The translations under genes were made by a program, and so were the position numbers. A stretch of DNA of 6,311 nt. Origin: Anaerolineales bacterium (GTDB taxonomy: Bacteria; Chloroflexota; Anaerolineae; Promineifilales; Promineifilaceae). Location of the stretch: positions 1 through 6,311 of the forward strand of contig JAGQGA010000331.1 of assembly GCA_020432595.1 (NCBI GenBank), given 5' to 3'. This document shows, piece by piece, positions 1 to 5,557 of this stretch. Position 1 is the stretch's first letter; the number at the start of each line of letters is the position of its first letter. The notes beneath the pieces were generated by a model. It was not told the origin of the DNA, searched no databases, and saw only the letters and a program-made list of their open reading frames with translations.

Positions 1-892
1 CATTTGAAAGCGTTGCCACTGTCGGCTGTGGCGCATACTGACCCGTGGCCGCATAGCGCACCGCCGCATCATTCCGGTTGCAGGCCGCAATAAATTGGCT
101 AAAGGGAAACCCCATTGCCCGCGCAAACAGCCCACCAGTTAAGTTGCCGAAGTTTCCCGATGGCACCACAAACTCTATATCATCCCGCCCCAGGCAAGCA
201 TAAGCATAGGCATAGTAGATAATTTGCGGAATGAGCCGCCCGATGCTGATGGAGTTGGCCGAAGTCAACGCCAAGCCCGCTAAATCAGGGTCGTTAAACG
301 CCTGCTTCACCATGGCCTGGCAATCGTCAAACACCCCATCTACTTCTAGCGGAAACACATTATCAGCAACCCGCGTTAGCTGCTCCTCTTGAAGCTGGCT
401 GACACGTCCTTTGGGGTACAAAATGACAACGTTGATATTGTCTATGCCAGAAAAACCGTGGGCGATAGCACCACCGGTGTCGCCGCTGGTTGCGACAAGC
501 AATGTCACTCGTTGCTGCTGTTGCTGCAAAAAATGGCTCATCAGCCGCGACAGATTTTGCGCGGCCACATCCTTAAACGCTTGCGTTGGGCCGTGAAATA
601 GCTCCAAAATCTGGTATGAGCCAACTTGCCGCAGCGGAATGGGGAAATGCTGGGCAGCCGTGGCAATGTGGCGCAGTGGCTCAGCCTCAATTTCCTCGCC
701 GAACCATTTTTGCAGCACACGATAACCCACCTCTGGCAGCGACACGCCATGTAGGGCAGCCAGTTCAACAGCAGAAAAAGTGGGAAATTTTGTGGGAAAA
801 TAAAGCCCGCCATCAGGGGCTAACCCTTGAAACAACGCTTTTTGAAACGTCACCTCCGGGGCTTGTCGGTTGGTGCTATAGTATCGAATCAT
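1..892 (-). CDS. thrC: Threonine synthase, partial (N-terminal 297 codons; C-terminus beyond left edge)
   Basis: This is a PLP-dependent enzyme that converts O-phospho-L-homoserine to L-threonine, the last step of threonine synthesis, in the cytosol. I translated it directly; the frame stays open to the left edge. It begins MIRYYSTN and carries GLYFP (29-33), HGPTQAFKD (100-108) with the PLP Schiff-base lysine K107, ATSGDTGG (134-141), SANSIS (211-216) and PSGNFGN (244-250), which binds the PLP phosphate. The early GLYFP and the HGPT.AFKD spelling fit the E. coli-like class of the family. Usual length is about 430-470 residues, so roughly a third is missing. The ATG at 892 gives the family-typical N-terminus, although only a weak purine run (AAAAAGA) precedes it. 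The start lies 16 bases after the upstream stop, so co-transcription is likely. A five-glutamine run (123-127) precedes ATSGDTGG; it falls in a variable stretch and looks harmless. Confidence 0.96.
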   Translation of the reverse strand, partial: MIRYYSTNRQAPEVTFQKALFQGLAPDGGLYFPTKFPTFSAVELAALHGVSLPEVGYRVLQKWFGEEIEAEPLRHIATAAQHFPIPLRQVGSYQILELFHGPTQAFKDVAAQNLSRLMSHFLQQQQQRVTLLVATSGDTGGAIAHGFSGIDNINVVILYPKGRVSQLQEEQLTRVADNVFPLEVDGVFDDCQAMVKQAFNDPDLAGLALTSANSISIGRLIPQIIYYAYAYACLGRDDIEFVVPSGNFGNLTGGLFARAMGFPFSQFIAACNRNDAAVRYAATGQYAPQPTVATLSN

Positions 893-908
893 CTATGGGT
901 ATATCTTT

Positions 909-1283
909 TTATGCCAATTCCTCAACATTGCCTGCATGGACGGTCACAAAATCTGGTGAACGATCCCATGTTTCGTCTTCAACCACCGACAGAGAAACGG
1001 AAAGGGTGAGTTTACCATCGGCATAGTCGCTAATGTAATCGGTGGGAATATAGAGCGGGTTGCCAAAGGCTAAGTTGATGACTTCTAGGTAGGCAGCATA
1101 AAGCTTAAGTTCGGGGTTCACGGTGTCGGCCGGCCGATGGTAAAGACGGCCGGCTTCTCCTAAATGTTCATCATCGGCAGTATAAACGGCCGTATATTTC
1201 TTCACCTTCTTATCGCGCAGCATCTGCGCCGCCCCCTCATTCCGCTGCTTCAATGCACTTTTTCCACCAAATAAATTAAACAT
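909..1283 (-). CDS. Small hypothetical protein, possibly PRC-barrel-like
   Basis: This 124-residue soluble protein has no signal peptide or membrane segment. A basic N-terminal stretch (about 11-29) leads into a beta-rich part: YTADDEHLGEAG (34-45), then LYIPTDYISDY (77-87), strands at about 91-100 and an acidic C-terminus. A strand, a 'D..hLGe' turn, and a later 'YIP.dyI' strand resemble PRC-barrel proteins, which often act as small adaptor or RNA/protein-binding folds; this is a shape-based guess. The ATG at 1283 is supported by AGGAG (1290-1294) six bases upstream, the best Shine-Dalgarno on the minus strand here. A promoter candidate lies at 1331-1359. thrC follows after 16 bases, suggesting a two-gene transcript, though no link to threonine synthesis is evident. 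The gene holds four CGGCCG palindromes between 1127 and 1192. That it is a gene is fairly sure; its function is unknown. Confidence 0.8.
   Translation of the reverse strand: MFNLFGGKSALKQRNEGAAQMLRDKKVKKYTAVYTADDEHLGEAGRLYHRPADTVNPELKLYAAYLEVINLAFGNPLYIPTDYISDYADGKLTLSVSLSVVEDETWDRSPDFVTVHAGNVEELA
1126..1154. repeat. Cluster of CGGCCG/CGGCCGGC palindromes
   Basis: TCGGCCGGCCGA (1126-1137) is a 12-base perfect palindrome with two overlapping CGGCCG, and CGGCCGGC recurs at 1147-1154. Both lie within the 124-residue gene, in the part encoding GRLYHRPAD. A one-mismatch copy of the longer 10-mer follows at 1185-1194 (AACGGCCGTA). Confidence 0.7.
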
Positions 1284-1330
1284 CGTTTTCTCCTAGATTG
1301 TACAAACCTGCCGCCCAAGCTTCCAAATGC

Positions 1331-1359
1331 ATTAAACCAAACCTTGTGTTTTTTGTCAT
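1331..1359 (-). promoter_or_regulatory. Candidate sigma70-type promoter for the 124-residue gene (and thrC)
   Basis: Read on the minus strand, ATGACA (1354-1359; 5 of 6 to TTGACA) is followed after exactly 17 bases by TTTAAT (1331-1336; 5 of 6 to TATAAT). Transcription would start near 1324, leaving a leader of about 40 bases that includes the AGGAG site. It lies in the 112-base gap after the kinase gene, so the downstream genes may be expressed apart from the signalling operon. Assignment is by consensus only. Confidence 0.5.
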
Positions 1360-1395
1360 CTAATCAATGTCACATCATTAAACGCGGAAAAGCAT

Positions 1396-3192
1396 CTAAC
1401 CAAGCGGTACTAGCGTATCAACCATCGCCGGAAAATATACTTCAAACACACAGCCCCTACCGGGGAAATTCCGAATAAAAATACCACCATTATGACCCCG
1501 GACAATGCCTAGCACCGTAGAAAGCCCCAGCCCTTGTCCAAATTGCTTGGTAGTAAAAAACGGGTCAAAGACTTTGGGCAAATTTTTTGGCTCGATGCCG
1601 TGGCCGTTGTCCTGCACTTCCAGCACGCAATAAATCCCAGGCTCTAGCGGCGTGCCCGTATATTGCCACAAATGCTCATCCCGCTGCTCAACCAGTACCG
1701 AATCGGTACGAATTGTAATTTGTGGGTCATCCTGCTCGGTAACCGCATCTATGGCATTAAGCAACAAATAGACAAGAAGTTGCTTGATCTGTTGTGGCTC
1801 GCTTTCTACAGGGCGCAGTCCTTCACCCAGTTCCAACTTCAAGGCAATATGCTTTGGCACCAGCTCAGCCAGCAGCGTCTCTTCTGCCTCAATCACCTCG
1901 TTTAACAACAACGGTTCACCCAGGAAATAAGCTCCGCCAGAATAGGTCATCACCTGGGTTGTCAAGGCCGCCGCTTTTTCCGCCACCGAATTGAGTTTAT
2001 TGATGTAGATATTGGCCGGGTTGTCGCTTTCAAGTTGGTATTGGGCAATGGCGGCCTGACCCATCATTGCCATCAGCAGGTTGTTGTAATCATGGGCAAT
2101 GCTGCCCGCAAACAAATCCAGGCTTTCCATTTTGGCGGCATAGCGCAAGACGGATTCAGCCTGTTTCTGCTGCGTCATGTCGGCCATGGTGCCCACATAC
2201 CCAACATGGTGTTCGCGCTCGCCATATTCGGGGGCAATGGTAACCAGCAGCCATTTCTCCCCATCGCGGCTGCTGACCTCAAATTCCAGTTGAAATGGTG
2301 CTGGTAGGTGCAGATTGCTGTCGTGATCAACGGCCGTTTCCCACTCATGCTGCACCCCTTCTCGATCTAGCAAATCCAGCAAGCCCAGCCATGGCTGCCC
2401 AATGACGGGTTCAGCATGGGCGGTCATCTCGAGAAAACGGCCGTTTGCATACAAACAACGCCCTTCCAAATCCAGACGAAAAATACCCACTGGCGACACT
2501 TCAGCCAGCGAACGATACCGCTTTTCACTGTCCCGCAGTGCCGCTTCCACCCGCCGCCGCTCCGCTAGTTCCGCCTGCATCTGTTCATACAGCCGCGCAT
2601 TTTGAATAGCAATCGCCGCCCAGTTGGCCGCATCCGCCAACACCTGCAAATCGGCCAAAGAAAAGCCATCGGGAGTGCTGTGTACTGCCTCCAGAACACC
2701 TAGAGATGTCTCCCCCAGCAGCAGCGGCACTGCCAGCAGTGCTTGGGTTGTATAACCACTAATACGCTCCGCGCCCTGATAAATCAGTTGTCGTCCCGTT
2801 TGCCCGGTCACAAGCTGCGGCTCTTTTGTTTGAAACACTTGCCCCGCCACCCCAGCATCATAGGGCATCCGATACCCCTGTAGCCCAGTAGCCGCCGCAC
2901 CAGAAATGGCAACAAACACAAGTTCCTTGTCCTCATGCAGCAAAATGGCAACCCCTTCTGCCCCCACAAGCAGAGGAACCTGGTCGAGAATTTTTTTCAG
3001 CACCCGCTCCAGGCTTAAACTGCCCACCACGACCTGCCCCATGCGCCCCAAGGCCGCTAACTGCTGCTGCTCCCGCTGCCCCTGCTCCCGATTACGCTGC
3101 CCCTGCAGCAGCAAAAAGCCGCATACGACAATAAGCGCAGCAACTAGGATGGTTCCCAAAATAAATAGACTTGTTGGCAATGTTTCAATCAT
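1396..3192 (-). CDS. Membrane-anchored GAF-PAS hybrid sensor histidine kinase
   Basis: This 598-residue sensor kinase should autophosphorylate on histidine and pass the phosphate to a response regulator. In order it has one membrane segment (about 9-29) with almost nothing outside, a Q/R-rich linker (30-48), a GAF domain (about 55-200) ending QNARLYEQM, a coiled coil (200-225), a PAS/PAC domain (about 224-345; begins SEKRYRSLAEVSPVGIF), then the kinase core. The H-box is AHDYNNLL (366-373) with H367 as phosphoacceptor. The N-box has N479, G1 is DNGHG (528-532), the F-box VFDPFFTTK (541-549) and G2 GQGLGLS (552-558). HDxNN followed by FDPFFTTK marks the NtrB-like HPK4 group. All catalytic boxes are intact. 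It has no receiver domain, and the only regulator in the window is degenerate, so its partner is probably elsewhere. The start is 14 bases after the cyclase stop with only a weak GAG upstream, consistent with translational coupling in one operon. Confidence 0.94.
   Translation of the reverse strand: MIETLPTSLFILGTILVAALIVVCGFLLLQGQRNREQGQREQQQLAALGRMGQVVVGSLSLERVLKKILDQVPLLVGAEGVAILLHEDKELVFVAISGAAATGLQGYRMPYDAGVAGQVFQTKEPQLVTGQTGRQLIYQGAERISGYTTQALLAVPLLLGETSLGVLEAVHSTPDGFSLADLQVLADAANWAAIAIQNARLYEQMQAELAERRRVEAALRDSEKRYRSLAEVSPVGIFRLDLEGRCLYANGRFLEMTAHAEPVIGQPWLGLLDLLDREGVQHEWETAVDHDSNLHLPAPFQLEFEVSSRDGEKWLLVTIAPEYGEREHHVGYVGTMADMTQQKQAESVLRYAAKMESLDLFAGSIAHDYNNLLMAMMGQAAIAQYQLESDNPANIYINKLNSVAEKAAALTTQVMTYSGGAYFLGEPLLLNEVIEAEETLLAELVPKHIALKLELGEGLRPVESEPQQIKQLLVYLLLNAIDAVTEQDDPQITIRTDSVLVEQRDEHLWQYTGTPLEPGIYCVLEVQDNGHGIEPKNLPKVFDPFFTTKQFGQGLGLSTVLGIVRGHNGGIFIRNFPGRGCVFEVYFPAMVDTLVPLG
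2329..2338. repeat. AACGGCCGTT palindrome, copy 1
   Basis: Perfect 10-base palindrome in the kinase gene, PAS region. On the coding strand it is read A-ACG-GCC-GTT, residues T286-A287-V288. Confidence 0.8.
2436..2445. repeat. AACGGCCGTT palindrome, copy 2
   Basis: Second copy in the kinase gene, 97 bases from the first, read AAC-GGC-CGT-T, residues N250-G251-R252. This is a different codon phase from copy 1. Confidence 0.8.
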
Positions 3193-3206
3193 CAGTCTAG
3201 CTCAAT

Positions 3207-4334
3207 TCATGCGGTGCAAACTTCATAATAGGAAATCTGCTCACGACGACGCTTAAGTGCTACCTGACCCAACGGCTGCAGTGCTGTCGTATCGCTCAGC
3301 AAACACGCCGTTGAATCTGCAACCAAAATTTGGCCTGACGCTGCGCGCGAACAGAGATGAAAAGCCACATTGGTTGCATCCCCCACCACCGCGTAACGAT
3401 AACGATGTGCCGCCCCCAAATAGCCGGCCGTCACCGTTCCCGAACAAATACCCAAGCCAAACCCCACCAGCGGTAAGTTTGTTGCCTGGGTCTGGGCGGC
3501 AAACTGTTGCAGCGAAGCAACGACACATTGCGCCGCAGCCACAGCCCGGCCGGCATGGTCTGGCTGAGCCAAGGGCACATTAAACGATGCCATCACCATA
3601 TCACCGACAATTTGGACAATGCTGCCATCGTGTTGCTGCAATGCTTCAATGACCACGGTTAAATAACGGTTTAACATGTCAAGCGTCTGCTCTGCTGTCA
3701 GTGCCTCGGCCAGTTCAGTAAAGTTGCGCATGTCGGCAAACACAATGGTGGCTTCACAGCCCTGCGTTTTGCCGGGCAGTGGCAACTGCTGCTGCTCAAT
3801 AATTTCCTGGGCAACGGCCGTTGGCACAAAGCGACGAATAACATAGGCCAGTTGTTCTCGCGCCGCCGTCAGCCTAGCTGTCAGCATACCCAATTCATTG
3901 CGCTGCTGCTGCAACCGTTGGGCTTGCTCTGTGGGGATGGTGACATCTGTCATCATGACCAGTAAGCTGGCGTTATCGTGTGTTACTGGCTCAACGATAA
4001 TATCAAAATAGGAAAGTACATCTGCACTGACATGTCGCTGTACCTGGCGCAGTACAAAGGAAGAACGTGTACCCTGGCTAATCTCCTGCAATGCAGGTTC
4101 AACCCCGATTAGTTCAGGCAACAGATCGGTTAACAAACGGCCGTTTAAATTCCCACCTTCTTCCCGACAGAAGACAGAGATTAAATCATTTGCCACAAGA
4201 ATCGTCAAGCTGGCATCCACCAAGAGATAGCCAACCCGAAAATACTCACTCATATTGGGCGTTAAAGACAGACTCACTGCGGACTTCATTGTTGTCACAG
4301 GCTTAATAAAAGGGGCAAAGCGGAAAATTGTCAA
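3207..4334 (-). CDS. PAS-linked class III adenylate/guanylate cyclase-like protein
   Basis: This protein of up to 375 residues belongs to the class III nucleotide cyclases, which make cAMP or cGMP. A PAS-type sensor (about 30-133; GYLLVDASLTILVAN at 35-49) joins through a coiled coil (134-166) to the cyclase domain (about 190-372). Metal-binding aspartates are present: D201 in FADMRNFT and D245 in VGDMVMASF. Three usual residues differ by my alignment: the base-recognition lysine is Q241, its partner before VVGD is A315, and the transition-state arginine four residues after N322 is H326. Activity or substrate is therefore uncertain; it could be altered or lost. No membrane segment is seen. 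The start is ambiguous. TTG at 4334 has AGGA (4341-4344) six bases upstream, but that TTG is also part of a perfect TTGACA. ATG at 4289 (residue 16) or 4253 (residue 28) would still keep the PAS domain. It is the first gene of an operon with the kinase. Confidence 0.9.
   Translation of the reverse strand: MTIFRFAPFIKPVTTMKSAVSLSLTPNMSEYFRVGYLLVDASLTILVANDLISVFCREEGGNLNGRLLTDLLPELIGVEPALQEISQGTRSSFVLRQVQRHVSADVLSYFDIIVEPVTHDNASLLVMMTDVTIPTEQAQRLQQQRNELGMLTARLTAAREQLAYVIRRFVPTAVAQEIIEQQQLPLPGKTQGCEATIVFADMRNFTELAEALTAEQTLDMLNRYLTVVIEALQQHDGSIVQIVGDMVMASFNVPLAQPDHAGRAVAAAQCVVASLQQFAAQTQATNLPLVGFGLGICSGTVTAGYLGAAHRYRYAVVGDATNVAFHLCSRAASGQILVADSTACLLSDTTALQPLGQVALKRRREQISYYEVCTA
3813..3822. repeat. 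AACGGCCGTT palindrome, copy 3
   Basis: Copy in the cyclase gene between coiled coil and catalytic domain, extended to the 12-base palindrome CAACGGCCGTTG. It is read A-ACG-GCC-GTT, residues T172-A173-V174. Confidence 0.8.
4136..4145. repeat. AACGGCCGTT palindrome, copy 4
   Basis: Copy in the PAS part of the cyclase gene, extended to AAACGGCCGTTT, read AAC-GGC-CGT-T, residues N64-G65-R66. Confidence 0.8.
4306..4334 (-). promoter_or_regulatory. Candidate promoter overlapping the cyclase gene start
   Basis: On the minus strand a perfect -35 TTGACA (4329-4334) is followed after 17 bases by TTTTAT (4306-4311), only 4 of 6 to TATAAT. Transcription would begin near 4299. If it is real, the cyclase must start at ATG 4289 or 4253 rather than TTG 4334, since the TTG would lie outside the transcript. 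Confidence 0.35.
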
Positions 4335-4353
4335 GCATTTTCCTGCTTAAAAG

Positions 4354-4383
4354 TTGGCGAATAAATCCCGTTTGTGTTAAGAT
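4354..4383 (+). promoter_or_regulatory. Candidate extended -10 promoter of rpsT
   Basis: TTGGCG (4354-4359; 4 of 6 to TTGACA) is followed after 18 bases by TAAGAT (4378-4383), preceded by TG at 4375-4376 as in extended -10 promoters. The start point would be near 4390, giving a leader of about 50 bases. The position and the absence of any other upstream gene on this strand support it; the hexamers alone are only moderate. Confidence 0.45.
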
Positions 4384-4399
4384 TTCTCTTGCTCTCACG

Positions 4400-4431
4400 C
4401 CTCCCGTAGTAGCGAAAAAGCAAAACGGAGG
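4400..4431 (+). promoter_or_regulatory. Leader hairpin candidate covering the rpsT Shine-Dalgarno
   Basis: CCTCC (4400-4404) can pair with the ribosome binding site GGAGG (4427-4431). G4406 can extend the stem to C4426 across a bulged C4405, leaving a loop of about 19 bases (4407-4425). Pairing would hide the Shine-Dalgarno of a UUG-initiated ribosomal protein gene. In E. coli, S20 represses its own translation; a similar control here is inference. Confidence 0.35.
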
Positions 4432-4441
4432 AATTTAAAAA

Positions 4442-4720
4442 TTGGCTAATATCAAATCCGCCAAAAAGCGTATTCGGCAAACCGCCAAACGCACGGCACA
4501 CAATCGTCGGTACCATGCCGCCGCCCGGACTTATGTCAGAAAAACGCGGCAGCTCATTGACAGTGGCAATCTGGAAGAAGCAGAAGCAGCTGCTCGGATG
4601 GCGTACAAAACGCTAGACAAAGCAGCACGCAAAAATGTAATTCATCCCGGAAATGCCGCCCGCCGCAAGGGACGATTGATGGCAGCGTTGGCCGCAGCTA
4701 AAAACGCATCCCCCAGCTAA
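4442..4720 (+). CDS. rpsT: 30S ribosomal protein S20
   Basis: S20 (bS20) is a small, very basic primary binder of 16S rRNA at the base of the 30S body. The 92-residue product starts MANIKSAKKRIRQTAKRTAH, the family signature, and keeps the C-terminal IHPGNAARRKGRL region (67-79) where the family has IHKNKAARHK. Family length is about 85-100 residues, so it is complete. The start is TTG: there is no in-frame ATG nearby, MANIKS follows directly, and GGAGG (4427-4431) sits ten bases upstream. E. coli rpsT also uses UUG, which there is tied to weak initiation and S20 autoregulation. The gene stands alone: divergent from the cyclase operon, convergent with the regulator gene, and followed after about 24 bases by a strong terminator. 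Confidence 0.98.
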   Translation: MANIKSAKKRIRQTAKRTAHNRRYHAAARTYVRKTRQLIDSGNLEEAEAAARMAYKTLDKAARKNVIHPGNAARRKGRLMAALAAAKNASPS

Positions 4721-4744
4721 CAAGCAACGAAAGTGGGCAATAAG

Positions 4745-4777
4745 AACACCATCTGGAAACAGGTGGTGTTTTTGTTT
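4745..4777 (+). terminator. Rho-independent terminator of rpsT, shared with the convergent gene
   Basis: AACACCATCTG (4745-4755) and CAGGTGGTGTT (4760-4770) form an 11-bp stem with one T-G wobble, closed by a GAAA tetraloop (4756-4759), then TTTGTTT (4771-4777). It starts about 24 bases after the rpsT stop. The T tail overlaps the stop codon (4776-4778) of the convergent regulator. On the minus strand the same stem is followed only by CTTATTG, so it is a weaker terminator in that direction. Confidence 0.9.
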
Positions 4778-5447
4778 ACCCTTTCATGGCAAAAATATAC
4801 CCTTTGCCCCGCACAGTCCGCAAAAGCTGAGGGCGGGCAGGGTTACGCTCAATACATTCCCGAATCCAGCGAATATGCACGTCTAGCGTGCGAGTATCGC
4901 CAATATAGGTGGTGTTCCACACATTTTCCATGAGATGCAGCCGCGTGATCACCTGGTTGGGGTGGCGCAAAAATTCTTCAAGCAGCAGCGCCAATTTGGG
5001 CGTTAGCCGTTTTTCGCCGCTTTCACTGGCAAGCGACCGTTTGGTACGAAAATAAGTTAAATGGCCGCAGCGAATAACTTCTTCGGTGGCATCGTTGGCT
5101 GGAAGCAGGGCACGGATGCGGTTCAGTACTTTGCGCGAGGTAAACGGCCGTTGCAGATAAACATCCGCCTCAGCCGCCAAATCCTCCACCTGTTCTGCCG
5201 CCAGCGCATAAATAATGGGCGTTTCCCCCACCAACTGCCGGATGCGGCGACAGCTACGTACCCCCGTTGTTCGCATCGCCGAAGCATCAAAAACAACCAG
5301 ATCCGGCTTTTCCGTCTGCAGCAGTTCCACAGCCGCTGCCCCCGTATGCACAACCTGTAAACAATAGTTGGCCTTCTCCAAGGCTGGAGCCAACGATAAT
5401 CTACCAGCTCGCTTTCCCTCTACCAGTAAAATCTTTGCTTCCGGCAT
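4776..5447 (-). CDS. OmpR-family winged-helix response regulator with degenerate receiver
   Basis: This 223-residue protein has a receiver-like domain (about 4-115) and a C-terminal OmpR/PhoB winged helix (about 124-220), so it is a DNA-binding regulator. The winged helix looks intact: RLTPKLALLLEEFLRHPNQV (147-166), LDVHIRWIRECIE (188-200) and RTVRGKGYIF (210-219). In the receiver D54 (VVFDAS) matches the phosphoacceptor, but the acidic pair is E10-G11, the switch Thr/Ser position is L82 in IIYALAA, and the conserved lysine of KPF is R100. Normal phosphorylation is doubtful. I chose ATG 5447: AGGG (5453-5456) lies five bases upstream and family homology begins just after. Frame continues to ATG 5495 and TTG 5510, but a perfect TATAAT overlaps ATG 5495. 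No kinase is in the operon; the kinase at 1396-3192 is beyond rpsT and the cyclase. Confidence 0.93.
   Translation of the reverse strand: MPEAKILLVEGKRAGRLSLAPALEKANYCLQVVHTGAAAVELLQTEKPDLVVFDASAMRTTGVRSCRRIRQLVGETPIIYALAAEQVEDLAAEADVYLQRPFTSRKVLNRIRALLPANDATEEVIRCGHLTYFRTKRSLASESGEKRLTPKLALLLEEFLRHPNQVITRLHLMENVWNTTYIGDTRTLDVHIRWIRECIERNPARPQLLRTVRGKGYIFAMKG
5143..5152. repeat. AACGGCCGTT palindrome, copy 5
   Basis: Copy in the response-regulator gene in the third phase, AA-CGG-CCG-TT, residues Q99-R100-P101-F102. It covers the position where receivers normally have KPF. Confidence 0.8.
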
Positions 5448-5493
5448 AAACACCCTGTATGCTTTGAATGGGTTTCCCCAACGGGGTTGCGTC

Positions 5494-5521
5494 ATTATAG
5501 GGGCAAACAAGGGATGTGCAA
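5494..5521 (-). promoter_or_regulatory. Promoter of the degenerate response regulator
   Basis: On the minus strand a perfect -10 TATAAT (5494-5499) is preceded at 16 bases by TTGCAC (5516-5521), 3 of 6 to TTGACA. The expected start is near 5487, leaving a 40-base leader that contains the AGGG site before ATG 5447. The weak -35 suggests help from an activator or low basal output. Confidence 0.55.
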
Positions 5522-5557
5522 CCCGAATTTTTAAGGTGGTTTGTAAACAAGATCGCT

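Noticed and set aside
507..530. Short trinucleotide run (GCTGCTGTTGCTGC) in thrC as a microsatellite
   Set aside because: It encodes five glutamines with mixed CAG/CAA codons in a variable loop; too short and uneven to be a slippage tract.
541..1026. Open frames at 541-813 (minus) and 586-1026 (plus)
   Set aside because: Both overlap the threonine synthase start and the small gene in other frames; their products look low in complexity and unlike any family.
1361..1380. Imperfect dyad TAATCAATGTCACATCATTA upstream of the candidate promoter, like a CRP/FNR site
   Set aside because: Only the outer TAAT/ATTA and a few inner bases match; it does not fit TGTGA-N6-TCACA or the FNR consensus.
1396..5447. 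Kinase and response regulator as a cognate two-component pair
   Set aside because: They are separated by the cyclase, rpsT and a terminator, and the regulator's receiver lacks key phosphorylation residues.
4776..5510. Longer form of the response regulator starting at TTG 5510 or ATG 5495
   Set aside because: The perfect TATAAT at 5494-5499 overlaps the upstream ATG, neither upstream start has a Shine-Dalgarno, and receiver homology begins right after ATG 5447, which has AGGG at five bases.
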